NCBI RefSeq assembly: GCF_900187405.1
Contig: NZ_LT896716.1
Span: 806,001 to 870,000 of the forward strand
Source of the DNA: Geobacter sp. DSM 9736
GTDB taxonomy: Bacteria; Desulfobacterota; Desulfuromonadia; Geobacterales; Geobacteraceae
Direction of reading: 5' to 3'
DNA: 64,000 nucleotides
Shown piece by piece: positions 26,717 to 35,755 of this stretch. Under the pieces are notes generated by a model. It did no database searches, was not told where the DNA came from, and saw only the letters and a program-made list of their open reading frames with translations. The stretch's first letter is position 1. Every line of letters begins with the position of its first letter. The position numbers and the translations under genes are program-made.

Positions 26717-27655
26717 ATGAGTGACGAAAGCGGAAAGACAAAAGCTGCAATTCTCATCTTTTTGATATTCGTTATCACTTTTTTTCATTTCTCCATCCCC
26801 ACCGAAGATCATACTTCCCACATGGTTCACATCATTCTGCGAAAGTTGTATTTTCTTCCGCCTGTGATGGCAGCGGCATGGTTTGGTCTGAAGGGAGCCA
26901 CACTCGTCACATCGGTCATCAGTGTGGCGTTTCTGTCTCATGCCGTTCTGGATTGGCCCGGTGATTATATGGAGCAGGCAAATCAGTTCGGGGAATTGGC
27001 GACCTTCTGGGTAGTTGGACTTGTTCCGGGTGTTCTGTTTGACCGCCAGAAGGCTTTACTGCAAGACCTTGCAAAATCTCAGGAAGAGACGCTTCTGGCT
27101 CTGGTTTCAAGCCTCGACCTGAGGGGAAAAAATACTCCCCTCCATTCCCAGCGGGTAAGGGAATACACCGTGCTTTTAGCGGAACGAGCCGGCGTGTCTG
27201 AAAAGGAGAAGAAATCAATAAGCCTTGGTGCTCTCTTGCACGATGTAGGCAAGATTTCCGTTCCTGACACCCTATTTCTAAAGCATGCCGGCTATTCCCC
27301 GGAAGAGTTGAAAATATTTCGTGCACATCCGGAGAAGGGATACAGGCTATTGCAGAAGATCGGCTTTCTTCGCGATGCAGCGGAAATCGTCCTTACCCAC
27401 CAGGAAAGATATGACGGCAGCGGATATCCCAGGGGCCTGAAAGGTGAAGAAATACCATGGGGAGCCAGGCTTTTCATGGTTGCGGAGATTTTTGATGAGT
27501 TGACCGGATATCATGCCGGCCTTGATTACGATCACGCCACCGAAATGATAAGAAAAAAAAGCGGTTCCTGGCTCGATCCCGCTGCCGTGGAGATTTTTAT
27601 TAATATCACACCTGCTGAATGGGAAAGAGTTCGTAATCAATATCCTCCGACTTGA
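26717..27655 (+). CDS. Membrane HD-GYP protein (probable c-di-GMP phosphodiesterase), copy 2
   Basis: 312 residues from the ATG at 26717 (GGGAG site; an upstream ATG at 26696 is less well placed). The architecture matches the 23.1 kb protein: a membrane input domain with HIILRKLYFLPPVMAAAWFG, then HD-GYP with HDVGKISVPDTLF and HQERYDGSGYPRGLKGEEIP. It differs at the HD-GYP C-terminal side, where FDEL replaces FDAL. It probably arose by duplication of the same module. The partner cytochrome gene is upstream and the next genes bind metals. Confidence 0.85.
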   Translation: MSDESGKTKAAILIFLIFVITFFHFSIPTEDHTSHMVHIILRKLYFLPPVMAAAWFGLKGATLVTSVISVAFLSHAVLDWPGDYMEQANQFGELATFWVVGLVPGVLFDRQKALLQDLAKSQEETLLALVSSLDLRGKNTPLHSQRVREYTVLLAERAGVSEKEKKSISLGALLHDVGKISVPDTLFLKHAGYSPEELKIFRAHPEKGYRLLQKIGFLRDAAEIVLTHQERYDGSGYPRGLKGEEIPWGARLFMVAEIFDELTGYHAGLDYDHATEMIRKKSGSWLDPAAVEIFINITPAEWERVRNQYPPT

Positions 27656-27806
27656 CATGCCTTGTAGAATATCCCTCATGCGCTGCTCAATATTCCTCGT
27701 CTCAACCCTTGCCTAACAACTTTCTTTTTCAAAAGAAGGGCCAAGTAACAGACGCTTAGCGAGTTGGTACGGCTTTTGATAACTCTGGTTAGCGGAGGTA
27801 AGCCAG

Positions 27807-28229
27807 ATGAAGCCGAATCTGAACAAAAAGACAATAATAAATTTCGTTCTTGTTGTGGCCGTTCTCGCGGTTCTTGGTGTGCTGGCTTTTCATGTTCGCA
27901 TAAGGCCGGTAGCCGAATATGTTGCGGTTCTGCGAACTGTGGGCATGACATGCGGCAGTTGTGCGGGGAAAATAGAAAAAGCTCTCATGCGATTGCCTGG
28001 GACGGCTGGAGTTGAAGTGGATGTAAATGGCGGGTGGGTCCTTGTCGGCTATGACTCTAAAAGCGCCAAGCCGGAGACTTTTGCAGACGCGGTCAACAGA
28101 ACCGGCTTCAGAAGCTGGCTTATGGAAAAGATGTATATCGAGGATTTTCGCAGGATCGCCGGTCGTGATTTCGGGATCAAGGTAGCCCAGAGCGGCTGCG
28201 GTGGCGGGTGCGGCGGCGGTAAGAATTAA
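27807..28229 (+). CDS. Membrane-anchored HMA (heavy-metal-associated) protein
   Basis: 140 residues. An N-terminal hydrophobic helix (IINFVLVVAVLAVLGVLAF) faces the HMA domain to the periplasm. The metal site is GMTCGSCAGKIEKAL (CxxC), as in MerP/Atx1-type carriers. The tail CGGGCGGGKN adds two cysteines. It starts a five-gene set (HMA, HMA, DUF2318, permease, ATPase) with a GGAGG site. Upstream at 27766–27779 is a weak σ54-like match (TTGGTACGGCTTTTGA) with a non-ideal −12. Confidence 0.85.
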   Translation: MKPNLNKKTIINFVLVVAVLAVLGVLAFHVRIRPVAEYVAVLRTVGMTCGSCAGKIEKALMRLPGTAGVEVDVNGGWVLVGYDSKSAKPETFADAVNRTGFRSWLMEKMYIEDFRRIAGRDFGIKVAQSGCGGGCGGGKN

Positions 28230-28243
28230 AGGGGGGTAGCATC

Positions 28244-28654
28244 ATGCATATTTCAAAGAAGGTGAGCTGGTTTGTGGTAACCGGGATGGCAGTACTTATG
28301 TTCTTTGCGGCCGTTTGTTTTGGGGCTGCACAGACGGCAGACACGGTAACGGTTCTGAAAGCCGAGAAACTCTCCTGCGGCAGCTGTGCAGCGAAAATCA
28401 CAAAAGCCCTTGAGGCGCAGCAGGGCGTTGCATCTGTTGACGTCGACATTGAAGCGGGAAAGGTAACGGTATGGCATGCTTCAAAAGCAATCGATGCCGA
28501 ACGATTGGCGTCGGTTGTCACTGACGCCGGTTATCCGAGTGGTGTTTATAAAACCGCCGATAAAGAAGCATTCGAGAAGGAAACGGGTAAGGCCGCAGCC
28601 GTGAAGCAGAGTTTCGGCAGCGGATGCGGCTGTTGCAATCAGGGCAGCAAGTAA
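28244..28654 (+). CDS. Secreted HMA (heavy-metal-associated) protein
   Basis: 136 residues. Signal peptide WFVVTGMAVLMFFAAVCFGA, then an HMA domain with LSCGSCAAKITKALEAQ and VASVDVDIEAGKVTV, and a Cys-rich tail CGCCNQG. Similar to the preceding gene, 14 bp upstream, so the pair may hand metal from one to the other. Substrate probably Cu or Hg type; not determined. Confidence 0.85.
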   Translation: MHISKKVSWFVVTGMAVLMFFAAVCFGAAQTADTVTVLKAEKLSCGSCAAKITKALEAQQGVASVDVDIEAGKVTVWHASKAIDAERLASVVTDAGYPSGVYKTADKEAFEKETGKAAAVKQSFGSGCGCCNQGSK

Positions 28655-28678
28655 AACAGCATAAAGGGGAGCATAATC

Positions 28679-29212
28679 ATGGGAAAGGCAGCACGAAAAA
28701 GAAATCAGGTATGTGAAGAAACGACAGCAAAAAACAGCAAGCAACCCACTGCCAAGACTGGTCTGCGATGGAGTCTCTTGGCTGTGGCATTCCTCCTCGC
28801 CGGAGTAGCTACCGTCTTCGCCCTTAACATTCCGGGGTTATCGAAATCCCAGAAGGTAAAGCCGGTGAACGGATTGGTCACCGTTCCGGTTGCCAAAGTT
28901 TCTGACGGCAGCGCTCATTTTTACCGGATCAGTGACGGCGGCAAAGAAATTGGGTTCTTCATCGTGAAGGGGAGCGACGGACAGCTCCATACCGCCTTCG
29001 ATTCCTGCGACGTCTGTTTCAGGGATAAGAAAGGGTATGTCCAAGATGGGGATTCGATGCTGTGCAAGAACTGCGGGAAGAAATTCCTGGTAAATCGGAT
29101 CGGCCCGCATTCAGTCGGCGGCTGCAATCCTGCGTATCTTCCCGGCACCAATGATGGCCGCAATGTCACTTTTAAAATCGAAGACCTGAAGCAGGGTGCA
29201 CGTTACTTCTAG
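28679..29212 (+). CDS. DUF2318 membrane protein (Fe-S/metal-binding type)
   Basis: 177 residues. One N-terminal membrane helix (WSLLAVAFLLAGVATVFAL) and a periplasmic domain with the DUF2318 pattern CDVC…KGYVQDGDSMLCKNCGKKF and GGCNPAY. Five cysteines fit metal or Fe-S binding. In Campylobacter a DUF2318 gene lies with an FtsX-type permease and ATPase in the iron-linked Ftr1/P19 region; the order DUF2318, permease, ATPase is the same here, but the FTR1 and P19 genes are missing and two HMA genes stand in their place. Confidence 0.85.
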   Translation: MGKAARKRNQVCEETTAKNSKQPTAKTGLRWSLLAVAFLLAGVATVFALNIPGLSKSQKVKPVNGLVTVPVAKVSDGSAHFYRISDGGKEIGFFIVKGSDGQLHTAFDSCDVCFRDKKGYVQDGDSMLCKNCGKKFLVNRIGPHSVGGCNPAYLPGTNDGRNVTFKIEDLKQGARYF

Positions 29213-29232
29213 AACCGCGGAGCCTAAGAGAC

Positions 29233-30393
29233 ATGAAACTTCACAATATTTCACTGAACAACCTGCGACGCAGAAAAGCCAAAATGGCGTTCCTCACTAT
29301 CGGTCTCATGGTAGGCATTGCCACGATAGTTACCCTCATTACTCTGACCGAGTCGATGTCCCAGGACATAGGCCGAAAAATGGACGAATTCGGCGCCAAT
29401 ATCCTGATTACACCGAAAAGCGAAGATCTGGCGATGAGCTACGGCGGGATCAGTTTAGGCCAGGTCAGCTTCGATCAGCGGGAGATCAGGGAAGAGGATC
29501 TGGCAAAGATAAAGAGCATAAAGAACAGCCGGAACATTCTTTCTGTTTCACCAAAAGTGCTCGGCGCTGCGAAGCTAAAGGATAAAAACGTCCTTCTTGT
29601 CGGGGTCCGCTTCGAGGACGAGCTGAAGATGAAGCAGTGGTGGCAGATTTTCGGAGATGCTCCGAAAGCCGATGACGAGGTTCTTCTGGGCAGCACGACA
29701 GCCGATACGCTTCACCTCTCCTCGGGCGACACGATTGAGATTGGCGGCAACACGCTGAAGGTTGCAGGAATCCTGGAGCAGACGGGGTCCCAGGATGATT
29801 CACTGGTCTTCGCTCCCCTGGCGACGGCACAAAAGATCCTTGGCAAGCAAGGGAAGATTACACTTGTCGAAGTGGCCGCTCTGTGCGCCGGGTGCCCAAT
29901 TGGCGATATGGTGGTGCAGATCGCTGAAAAGCTTCCCGATGCGAAAGTTAACGCGATCCAGCAGGTGGTGGAGTCACGACTAAAGACTCTCGATCAGTTC
30001 AAACGGTTTTCGTACGGAGTATCCGGTGTGGTGATATTCATCGGCTCGCTGATCGTGTTCGTGACCATGATGGGAAGTGTGAATGAGCGGACTACCGAAA
30101 TAGGTGTCTTTCGAGCCATAGGTTTCCGCAAGAGCCACATCATGAGGATCATCCTATTGGAAGCTGCACTGGTAAGCCTCTTGGCCGGAATATTCGGGTA
30201 CCTGTCTGGAATGGGGGCGGCTAAGCTGGCTCTGCCATTTATGGCCGAATCAAAGAATGCCGCACTGGTTTGGGATTCATTGGTGGCATCAGGCTCAATT
30301 AGTATTGCTGTAACTATTGGCTTGCTCGCAAGCCTGTATCCTGCGCTCCATGCAAGCCGCATGGATCCAACCGAAGCGCTTCGGGCGTTGTAA
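29233..30393 (+). CDS. ABC transporter permease, MacB/FtsX type
   Basis: 386 residues. The N-terminal helix (KMAFLTIGLMVGIATIVTLI) is followed by a periplasmic MacB_PCD-like domain (GANILITPKSEDLAM, LLGSTTADTLHLSSGD) and three C-terminal helices with the FtsX signature VNERTTEIGVFRAIGF and SRMDPTEALRAL. An unusual LCAGCPIGD in the periplasmic part supplies two cysteines that could meet a metal carried by the HMA or DUF2318 proteins. With the next gene it forms an exporter or mechanotransmission type ABC system. Confidence 0.88.
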   Translation: MKLHNISLNNLRRRKAKMAFLTIGLMVGIATIVTLITLTESMSQDIGRKMDEFGANILITPKSEDLAMSYGGISLGQVSFDQREIREEDLAKIKSIKNSRNILSVSPKVLGAAKLKDKNVLLVGVRFEDELKMKQWWQIFGDAPKADDEVLLGSTTADTLHLSSGDTIEIGGNTLKVAGILEQTGSQDDSLVFAPLATAQKILGKQGKITLVEVAALCAGCPIGDMVVQIAEKLPDAKVNAIQQVVESRLKTLDQFKRFSYGVSGVVIFIGSLIVFVTMMGSVNERTTEIGVFRAIGFRKSHIMRIILLEAALVSLLAGIFGYLSGMGAAKLALPFMAESKNAALVWDSLVASGSISIAVTIGLLASLYPALHASRMDPTEALRAL

Positions 30394-30404
30394 GAGAGGT
30401 TTCA

Positions 30405-31070
30405 ATGGCACTGATAGAAATAAACAATCTAACAAAACAATATACCTGTGGTGGAGAGACAGTAGAAGCTTTGCGCGGGGTAGACATCGGCGTAGAGGAT
30501 GGCGAGTTCATCACCATAATGGGGCAGTCGGGATCGGGTAAGAGCACACTGCTTTCAATTCTCGGCGGAATGAACCATCCAACCGCGGGAAGGGTCGAAG
30601 TGGGCGGTACTAATATTTACGCCCTTGGAGATGAACCACTGGCTGATTTTCGTGCCCGTAACTTCGGATTCGTCTTCCAGTCATTCCATTTGATCCCTTA
30701 CCTTACAGCCCTGGAAAACGTAATGCTTCCCCTTACGGTAGCATCCCGGAAAACCAGCGAGAAACGGGAAACTTCGCGACGGGCCTTGGAACAGGTCGGG
30801 CTGGGCGGGAAGTGCGACCGGCTGCCGAATCAGCTTTCCGGCGGAGAGCAGGAGCGGGTAGCAATCGCAAGGGCCATCGTCAACCGTCCCCATATACTCT
30901 TTGCTGACGAGCCGACCGGGAACCTCGATTCCAAGAACAGCGAGGAAATCATGTCCCTATTCAGAGAGCTCAATAACGAGGGGCAGACGGTCATCATGGT
31001 TACCCACAACCCGGAAAACTGCGTATATGCCGACAGGACGATCCAGCTGAAGGATGGTCTTGTGGTGTAA
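30405..31070 (+). CDS. ABC transporter ATP-binding protein, LolD/MacB type
   Basis: 221 residues. Walker A GQSGSGKSTLL, Q-loop VFQSFHLIP, signature LSGGEQERVAIARAI, Walker B ILFADEPTGNLDS and the H-loop VTHNPEN. It is a cytoplasmic motor for the preceding permease, 11 bp downstream of it. Confidence 0.93.
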   Translation: MALIEINNLTKQYTCGGETVEALRGVDIGVEDGEFITIMGQSGSGKSTLLSILGGMNHPTAGRVEVGGTNIYALGDEPLADFRARNFGFVFQSFHLIPYLTALENVMLPLTVASRKTSEKRETSRRALEQVGLGGKCDRLPNQLSGGEQERVAIARAIVNRPHILFADEPTGNLDSKNSEEIMSLFRELNNEGQTVIMVTHNPENCVYADRTIQLKDGLVV

Positions 31071-31115
31071 CCTATGCTTCACGTTGGACGGAAAGGGTCA
31101 CGAGGAGGAGGTCTC

Positions 31116-31487
31116 ATGGAAAACGCAACTGTTCTGGTTGTAGATGATGACCATGAAATCCTTCTGCTGCTGAAAAATGCCTTCGCCAGATATGGTGTGC
31201 CAGTGGACTGCCTATCCAGCGGAGAAGAGGCAATCGCGCTACTCGATACGGATGCAGGGTACTCTATTCTGCTTACGGACCTCAACATGGAGGAGATGGA
31301 CGGTATTGAACTGGCCAGGCAAGCGAAAGCGATCGTCCCGGAAATACGCATCATGTTGATCACTGGTGCCCCGGTTGATGACAAAGCATCTCAAATTGCG
31401 GAGGCGGGCATTGAGCGGGTTTTTGAGAAGCCGGTTAGCGTGGAAGACCTTCTAGACGACTTGAACCTGCTTCCTCCAAAAGTGTGA
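31116..31487 (+). CDS. Single-domain response regulator (CheY-like receiver)
   Basis: 123 residues from the ATG at 31116, which follows GAGGAGG. Receiver features: acidic pocket VDDDHE, phospho-acceptor Asp in ILLTDLNMEEMDG, conserved Thr in MLITGAP, and Lys in EKPVSVED. There is no output domain. It may be a phosphate relay or sink for the kinase downstream, from which it is separated by a decayed flgC. Confidence 0.88.
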   Translation: MENATVLVVDDDHEILLLLKNAFARYGVPVDCLSSGEEAIALLDTDAGYSILLTDLNMEEMDGIELARQAKAIVPEIRIMLITGAPVDDKASQIAEAGIERVFEKPVSVEDLLDDLNLLPPKV

Positions 31488-31549
31488 CGTCCTCCAATAA
31501 AGTGAGAGTGAGGCAATCAGTCAATCTCGACCGTGCAAGATATAGCAGG

Positions 31550-31725
31550 TCAGTGGTGACCACGGAACGGAGGCGGATGAACCTCATTTCGAGCAACATC
31601 GCCAACGCAAACACCAAAAGGCGGCCGAGATCCGCAAGGCTGTAGCATATCCAATGGCAACATTGAAAAAAATTGCAGTCATGATAGCTGCAAAAAGCTT
31701 ACGAAGCCAACGCAATCAATGGAGG
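31550..31725 (+). pseudogene. flgC: Decayed flgC fragment
   Basis: In one frame 31550 onward reads TERRRMNLISSNIANANTKR, matching the intact FlgC N-terminus, and then a stop. Further on, GCATATCCAATG gives AYPM (compare YVAYPNVNVV) and GCTTACGAAGCCAACGCA gives AYEANA, in another frame. The middle of the gene is deleted and the remainder frameshifted. The following kinase start lies at the end of this remnant. Confidence 0.75.
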
Positions 31726-31730
31726 CAGGG

Positions 31731-32909
31731 ATGGAAATGCAGATAAGACCCTGTTCGTCTCCAAGTGAAGCAGGACTGTGGATTTTCGAGAAAGAGATGA
31801 CCGCAAGAAGCATTCGTCAAACCGGCATACGGTTACTGGTCCTTACCGCATTTATCGGCGGCATCAGTCTTTTCCATTACCTGACGCCGCTGAACAGGCC
31901 GATGCTGCACGACATATTCCAGAGACTATACCATCTGCCGATCATTCTTGCGGCTTTCTGGTTCGGGTTGCGCGGCGGCCTCGGCTGTGCTCTCTGCGTC
32001 AGTTTCCTGTACATCCCACACCTCATCTTTCAGTGGGGACCACATACCGCCATGGAGCTGGAACGTTATCTCGAAATTCTTCTCTATAACGTCGTTGGTG
32101 GAGTAACAGGGTTTTTGTCGGAGAGGGAAACAAATCAGCGGAAAATACTCGAGGAATCGAACCTTACGTTACAGTTCCAAGCCGAGACAATTGTACGTAT
32201 CGAGGATGAGCTTCGCAGGGCCGAGAGACTTTCGACCCTTGGGGAATTGTCCGCAGTTCTTGCCCACGAAATCAGGAATCCTTTAGGGTCCATTCAGGGA
32301 ACCGCTGAGATATTGAGGGATGACTACAGTCCTGGTGACAGGAAGTATGAGTTCATCCAGATACTTCTCAAGGAGTCTGAGCGGCTCAACCGGGTGGTCG
32401 AGGACTTCCTGAGGCTTGCCCGTCCACGGCCGGCAACCATGACTGCCTGTGACATAATTCAGGAATTGCGTGCCGTGGCAACGCTGGCAAGAATAGAGGC
32501 CCGGAAGCGCGGCATTGACCTGGAACTCAAGGATGTGCCACTCCCCCTGATCCAGGCTGACGGAGAGAAGCTGCGACAGGCATTCCTCAATATTCTGCTC
32601 AACGCCCTGCAAGCGACTCCATCCGGTGGAAAGGTGACGGTGACTGCCGCTCTCAGTGAACTGGATGGGGGGCGCTGGATTCTGCTCAGCTTCGATGATA
32701 CCGGCGGCGGTATATCCGGTGATGTCATGGAGCAGATATTCGAACCGTTCTACACGACCAAGGAAAGCGGCACCGGTCTGGGCCTTGCGGTCACACGAAA
32801 GATCATCCAGGCGCACGGAGGCTCTGTCACCTTGCAGAGTGAGGTGGGGCGGGGCACATCGGTATGTGTGCGCCTGCCTTTGATGCGCAAGGAGCTGGAG
32901 GCGACATGA
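31731..32909 (+). CDS. Membrane sensor histidine kinase
   Basis: 392 residues, starting at the ATG at 31731 five bases after GGAGG. The N-terminal membrane domain (ISLFHYLTP … [18 protein letters not shown]) is related to the input domains of the two HD-GYP proteins. Then comes the DHp helix with phospho-acceptor His ([18 protein letters not shown]) and the ATPase lid motifs [18 protein letters not shown] and GTGLGLAVT. NtrB-like kinase paired with the σ54 activator whose ATG overlaps its stop (ATGA). Confidence 0.92.
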   Translation: MEMQIRPCSSPSEAGLWIFEKEMTARSIRQTGIRLLVLTAFIGGISLFHYLTPLNRPMLHDIFQRLYHLPIILAAFWFGLRGGLGCALCVSFLYIPHLIFQWGPHTAMELERYLEILLYNVVGGVTGFLSERETNQRKILEESNLTLQFQAETIVRIEDELRRAERLSTLGELSAVLAHEIRNPLGSIQGTAEILRDDYSPGDRKYEFIQILLKESERLNRVVEDFLRLARPRPATMTACDIIQELRAVATLARIEARKRGIDLELKDVPLPLIQADGEKLRQAFLNILLNALQATPSGGKVTVTAALSELDGGRWILLSFDDTGGGISGDVMEQIFEPFYTTKESGTGLGLAVTRKIIQAHGGSVTLQSEVGRGTSVCVRLPLMRKELEAT

Positions 32910-34252
32910 GTGCAAAAATCCTGATTATCGACGACGACGCGTCGTTCCGTAGAGTTCTCGAATACAACCTTCAGGAAGAAGGTTACGAAGTGCGTACTGC
33001 TGCCTCCGGCGAAGACGGCCTCGCGCTTTTTCACAAGATGAATCCGGAGCTTGTGATAACGGACGTTAAAATGCCAGGAATGGATGGTTACCAGGTGTTG
33101 AAGGCGGTCAAAAAGGCTTCTCCGCAAACGGAGGTGATCATTATCACGGCTTTCGGGGCAGTGGGGGCCGCGGTAGAGGCGATGAAGCACGGAGCTTTTG
33201 ATTACATAGCGAAACCCTTTAATCGGGACGAGCTGAAGGTGACCGTGCGACGTGCGATTGAGGCGGGTTTACTGCAACAGGAAGGGGATCGTTTGTTTGC
33301 TCCCCTTACCCGGGGCATTATAGGTAACTCCCAGGTAATGTGGCATCTAATCGATATTATAAAACGCGTAGCAAATACCGAAGCGACTGTTCTCATCACC
33401 GGAGAGTCCGGAACCGGCAAAGAGCTTGTTGCCAGAGCACTCCACGAACAGAGTTCGCGCCGGAAAGGGAAGTTCCTTGCCATCAATTGTGCCGCCATTC
33501 CTCGAGAATTGATGGAAAGTGAACTGTTCGGACACGTCAAGGGGGCATTCACAGGCGCCGTTCGTGACAAGGAAGGTAAATTTCAACAGGCAAAGGGCGG
33601 CACTATCTTTCTAGATGAGATCGGAGAACTCCCGCTGGAACTTCAACCAAAGCTTCTGCGGGCTCTTCAGGAACGTGTAGTGGAACCTGTTGGAGGTGCA
33701 AAAGAGCAGCGCCTCGATGTTCGTGTCGTGGCAGCCACGAACCGTGATCTCGAAAAAGCAACTGTGGATGGCTCTTTTCGAGAGGATCTTTTCTACCGGT
33801 TGTCAGTCATTCCCATCTCTGTCCCTTCGCTAAGAGAGAGAAAGAAAGACATTCCCCTTCTCATAGACCACTTCCTGAAAAAGTCTGGCGGTGCCGGTGT
33901 TTCCCTTTCCGAGGACGCCATGGAAGCCATGCTCTTTTACTCATGGCCTGGCAACGTGCGGGAACTGGAGAACACCATCGAGCGGATGCTCATCATGCGG
34001 ACGGGCAAGGTTATACCATTGTCCGATTTGCCAGAGAAAATCCGCACCGGACACGATAGCTCCGTCAAACTCGTTATTACCCTTCCCGATGAGGGCTACT
34101 CACTTGAGCAGCTTGAGCGGGAAGTGGTCGTCCAGGCCCTGGAGCGTAATAACTGGAATCAATCCGCTGCTGCTCGTTTCTTGAGAATCCCCCGGCATAC
34201 ACTTCTTTACCGGCTGGAGAAATACGGAATCGTGCCTCCAGAGCCAAAATAG
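32906..34252 (+). CDS. NtrC-family σ54-dependent response regulator
   Basis: 448 residues from the ATG at 32906. Receiver ([22 protein letters not shown], phospho-Asp ~55), central AAA+ domain with Walker A GESGTGKE, the σ54-contacting loop GAFTGAV and ATNRDLEKA, and a C-terminal Fis-type HTH ([20 protein letters not shown]). It activates σ54 promoters; this window has several, with a shared upstream dyad, and this is its only encoded σ54 activator. That it binds that dyad is inferred. Confidence 0.95.
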   Translation: MSAKILIIDDDASFRRVLEYNLQEEGYEVRTAASGEDGLALFHKMNPELVITDVKMPGMDGYQVLKAVKKASPQTEVIIITAFGAVGAAVEAMKHGAFDYIAKPFNRDELKVTVRRAIEAGLLQQEGDRLFAPLTRGIIGNSQVMWHLIDIIKRVANTEATVLITGESGTGKELVARALHEQSSRRKGKFLAINCAAIPRELMESELFGHVKGAFTGAVRDKEGKFQQAKGGTIFLDEIGELPLELQPKLLRALQERVVEPVGGAKEQRLDVRVVAATNRDLEKATVDGSFREDLFYRLSVIPISVPSLRERKKDIPLLIDHFLKKSGGAGVSLSEDAMEAMLFYSWPGNVRELENTIERMLIMRTGKVIPLSDLPEKIRTGHDSSVKLVITLPDEGYSLEQLEREVVVQALERNNWNQSAAARFLRIPRHTLLYRLEKYGIVPPEPK

Positions 34253-34328
34253 TTGCAGACGATTAAACTACTATATCCTTGCTGCCGATAGATTTCATGT
34301 AACAATGGAAGAATATTATGAATTAGGT

Positions 34329-34342
34329 GCTGAATATTCTGC
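34329..34342. promoter_or_regulatory. Upstream dyad before the efflux operon
   Basis: GCTGAATATTCTGC matches 13 of 14 bases of the 25.9 kb palindrome core. Its centre is ~86 bp before the expected σ54 start of the efflux operon. Confidence 0.5.
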
Positions 34343-34397
34343 GATAATTTGCTTGCCGACCTGCTTAACCCACTGAAATTTCGACTGACACCCGTAT

Positions 34398-34411
34398 GGC
34401 ACGGCTTATGT
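34398..34411 (+). promoter_or_regulatory. σ54-type promoter of the Cus-like efflux operon
   Basis: TATGGCACGGCTTATGTAG: GGCAC at −24, ten bases, GT at −12 (GC is more usual). The start would be near 34422, about 28 bp before the CusC-type gene, and it immediately follows the σ54 activator gene. Confidence 0.6.
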
Positions 34412-34449
34412 AGTTAACAGGTCTGATCGAAAATACAGGAGCTGTAAGA

Positions 34450-35712
34450 ATGAAACGTATAGTTCTCGCTTTGTTAGTCTGCGGTCTCTGGATTTCGCAA
34501 GGGGCGCGTGCCGAAGAGCCCGAAAATCTTCAACGGCTCGTGGAGACGGCTCTCTCCAACAACCCGGAGATCAAGGCTTCGTCGGCGCGATGGGAGATGT
34601 TCAGGAACCGGATCGCCCAGGCAAAATCGTTCGACGACCCGATGCTCATGCTCAAGATCCAGAATGGGCTCGTGAAGGACCCGCTGAGTTTCCGCCGCGA
34701 TCCGATGACCCAGAAGGTGATTGGGATAAGCCAGCAACTCCCCTTCTGGGGGAAGCGGGCTCTCAGGTCGGAAGTGGCTGCGAAAGAGGCGGAATCGTAC
34801 CAGTGGCAGATCGAGGAACGCAAGCTCGAACTTGCCCGGATGGTGAAGGAAAGCTGGTACCAACTGTGGTTCGTTGAGAAGGAACTCGACATCGTCGACA
34901 AGAACATCAAGATCCTCGATGATTTTATCGCACTTGCCGAAACCAAGTATTCCGTCGGCCAAGGTGTACAGCAGGACGTGCTGAAAGCCCAGGTGGAGCG
35001 GTCGAAGATGCTCGATATGAGGATAACCCTGGAGCAGCAGCGGAAATCGGTGCAGGCAGCCATGAATGCCCTGTTGTACCGCAGCGGAGAGAGCTCGTTC
35101 GGGAAAATCGAGGATTTCACCCCGCGCAAGGTGTCGTCCTCGGTCGATACTCTCAGGGCAACCGCAAAGGAAAACAGGCCGCTTTTGAAAAGCCTGAAAG
35201 CCGAGATCGACAAGGGATCTGCCGGGCACAAGCTCGCCGAGAAGGAATACTACCCCGATTTCAACATCTCGCTTGAATACATGCAGCGCGATCGAATCGA
35301 TGAGATGGAAGTAGGAGACGACATGTACTCACTTGGAGTGACTTTCAATCTCCCGGTCCAGCGCGCACGGCGGCAGGCGATGATTGCGGAGTCTTCATCT
35401 GAAATCAGGATGGCGACGGAAGAGCTTAACAGCCAGAACAATACCATCAATCAAGGTATCACTGATCTTCTCGCCCAGCTCGAGCGGCGCGACAAGTTGA
35501 TCGCTCTTTATCGTACTGGGATACTTCCGCAGGCGGAGCAGGCCCTTGAGTCGGCGGTGATCAGCTATCGCGTAGGGAAGGTCGACTTCCTCACGCTTCT
35601 CGACAGCCGGGTAACCCTCTTCAACTACGAAAGGGAATACTACGATTCCCTGGCGGATTACGAGATGAAGCGTGCGCAGCTTGAAGCGCTGGTGGGCAGG
35701 GAATTGCCGTAG
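34450..35712 (+). CDS. CusC/TolC-type outer-membrane efflux protein
   Basis: 420 residues with a signal peptide (IVLALLVCGLWISQGARAEE). The rest is the TolC-family long-helix fold with two repeats, coiled-coil-like stretches such as QLPFWGKRALRSEVAAKEAE and EQALESAVISYRVGKVDFLT. It forms the outer-membrane duct for the following membrane-fusion and RND proteins. Length is a little shorter than TolC. It has a σ54-type promoter. Confidence 0.9.
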   Translation: MKRIVLALLVCGLWISQGARAEEPENLQRLVETALSNNPEIKASSARWEMFRNRIAQAKSFDDPMLMLKIQNGLVKDPLSFRRDPMTQKVIGISQQLPFWGKRALRSEVAAKEAESYQWQIEERKLELARMVKESWYQLWFVEKELDIVDKNIKILDDFIALAETKYSVGQGVQQDVLKAQVERSKMLDMRITLEQQRKSVQAAMNALLYRSGESSFGKIEDFTPRKVSSSVDTLRATAKENRPLLKSLKAEIDKGSAGHKLAEKEYYPDFNISLEYMQRDRIDEMEVGDDMYSLGVTFNLPVQRARRQAMIAESSSEIRMATEELNSQNNTINQGITDLLAQLERRDKLIALYRTGILPQAEQALESAVISYRVGKVDFLTLLDSRVTLFNYEREYYDSLADYEMKRAQLEALVGRELP

Positions 35713-35755
35713 TTTTCAATGATTTCGTTTTTTAATTTTCCGAGAGGTTATGATC

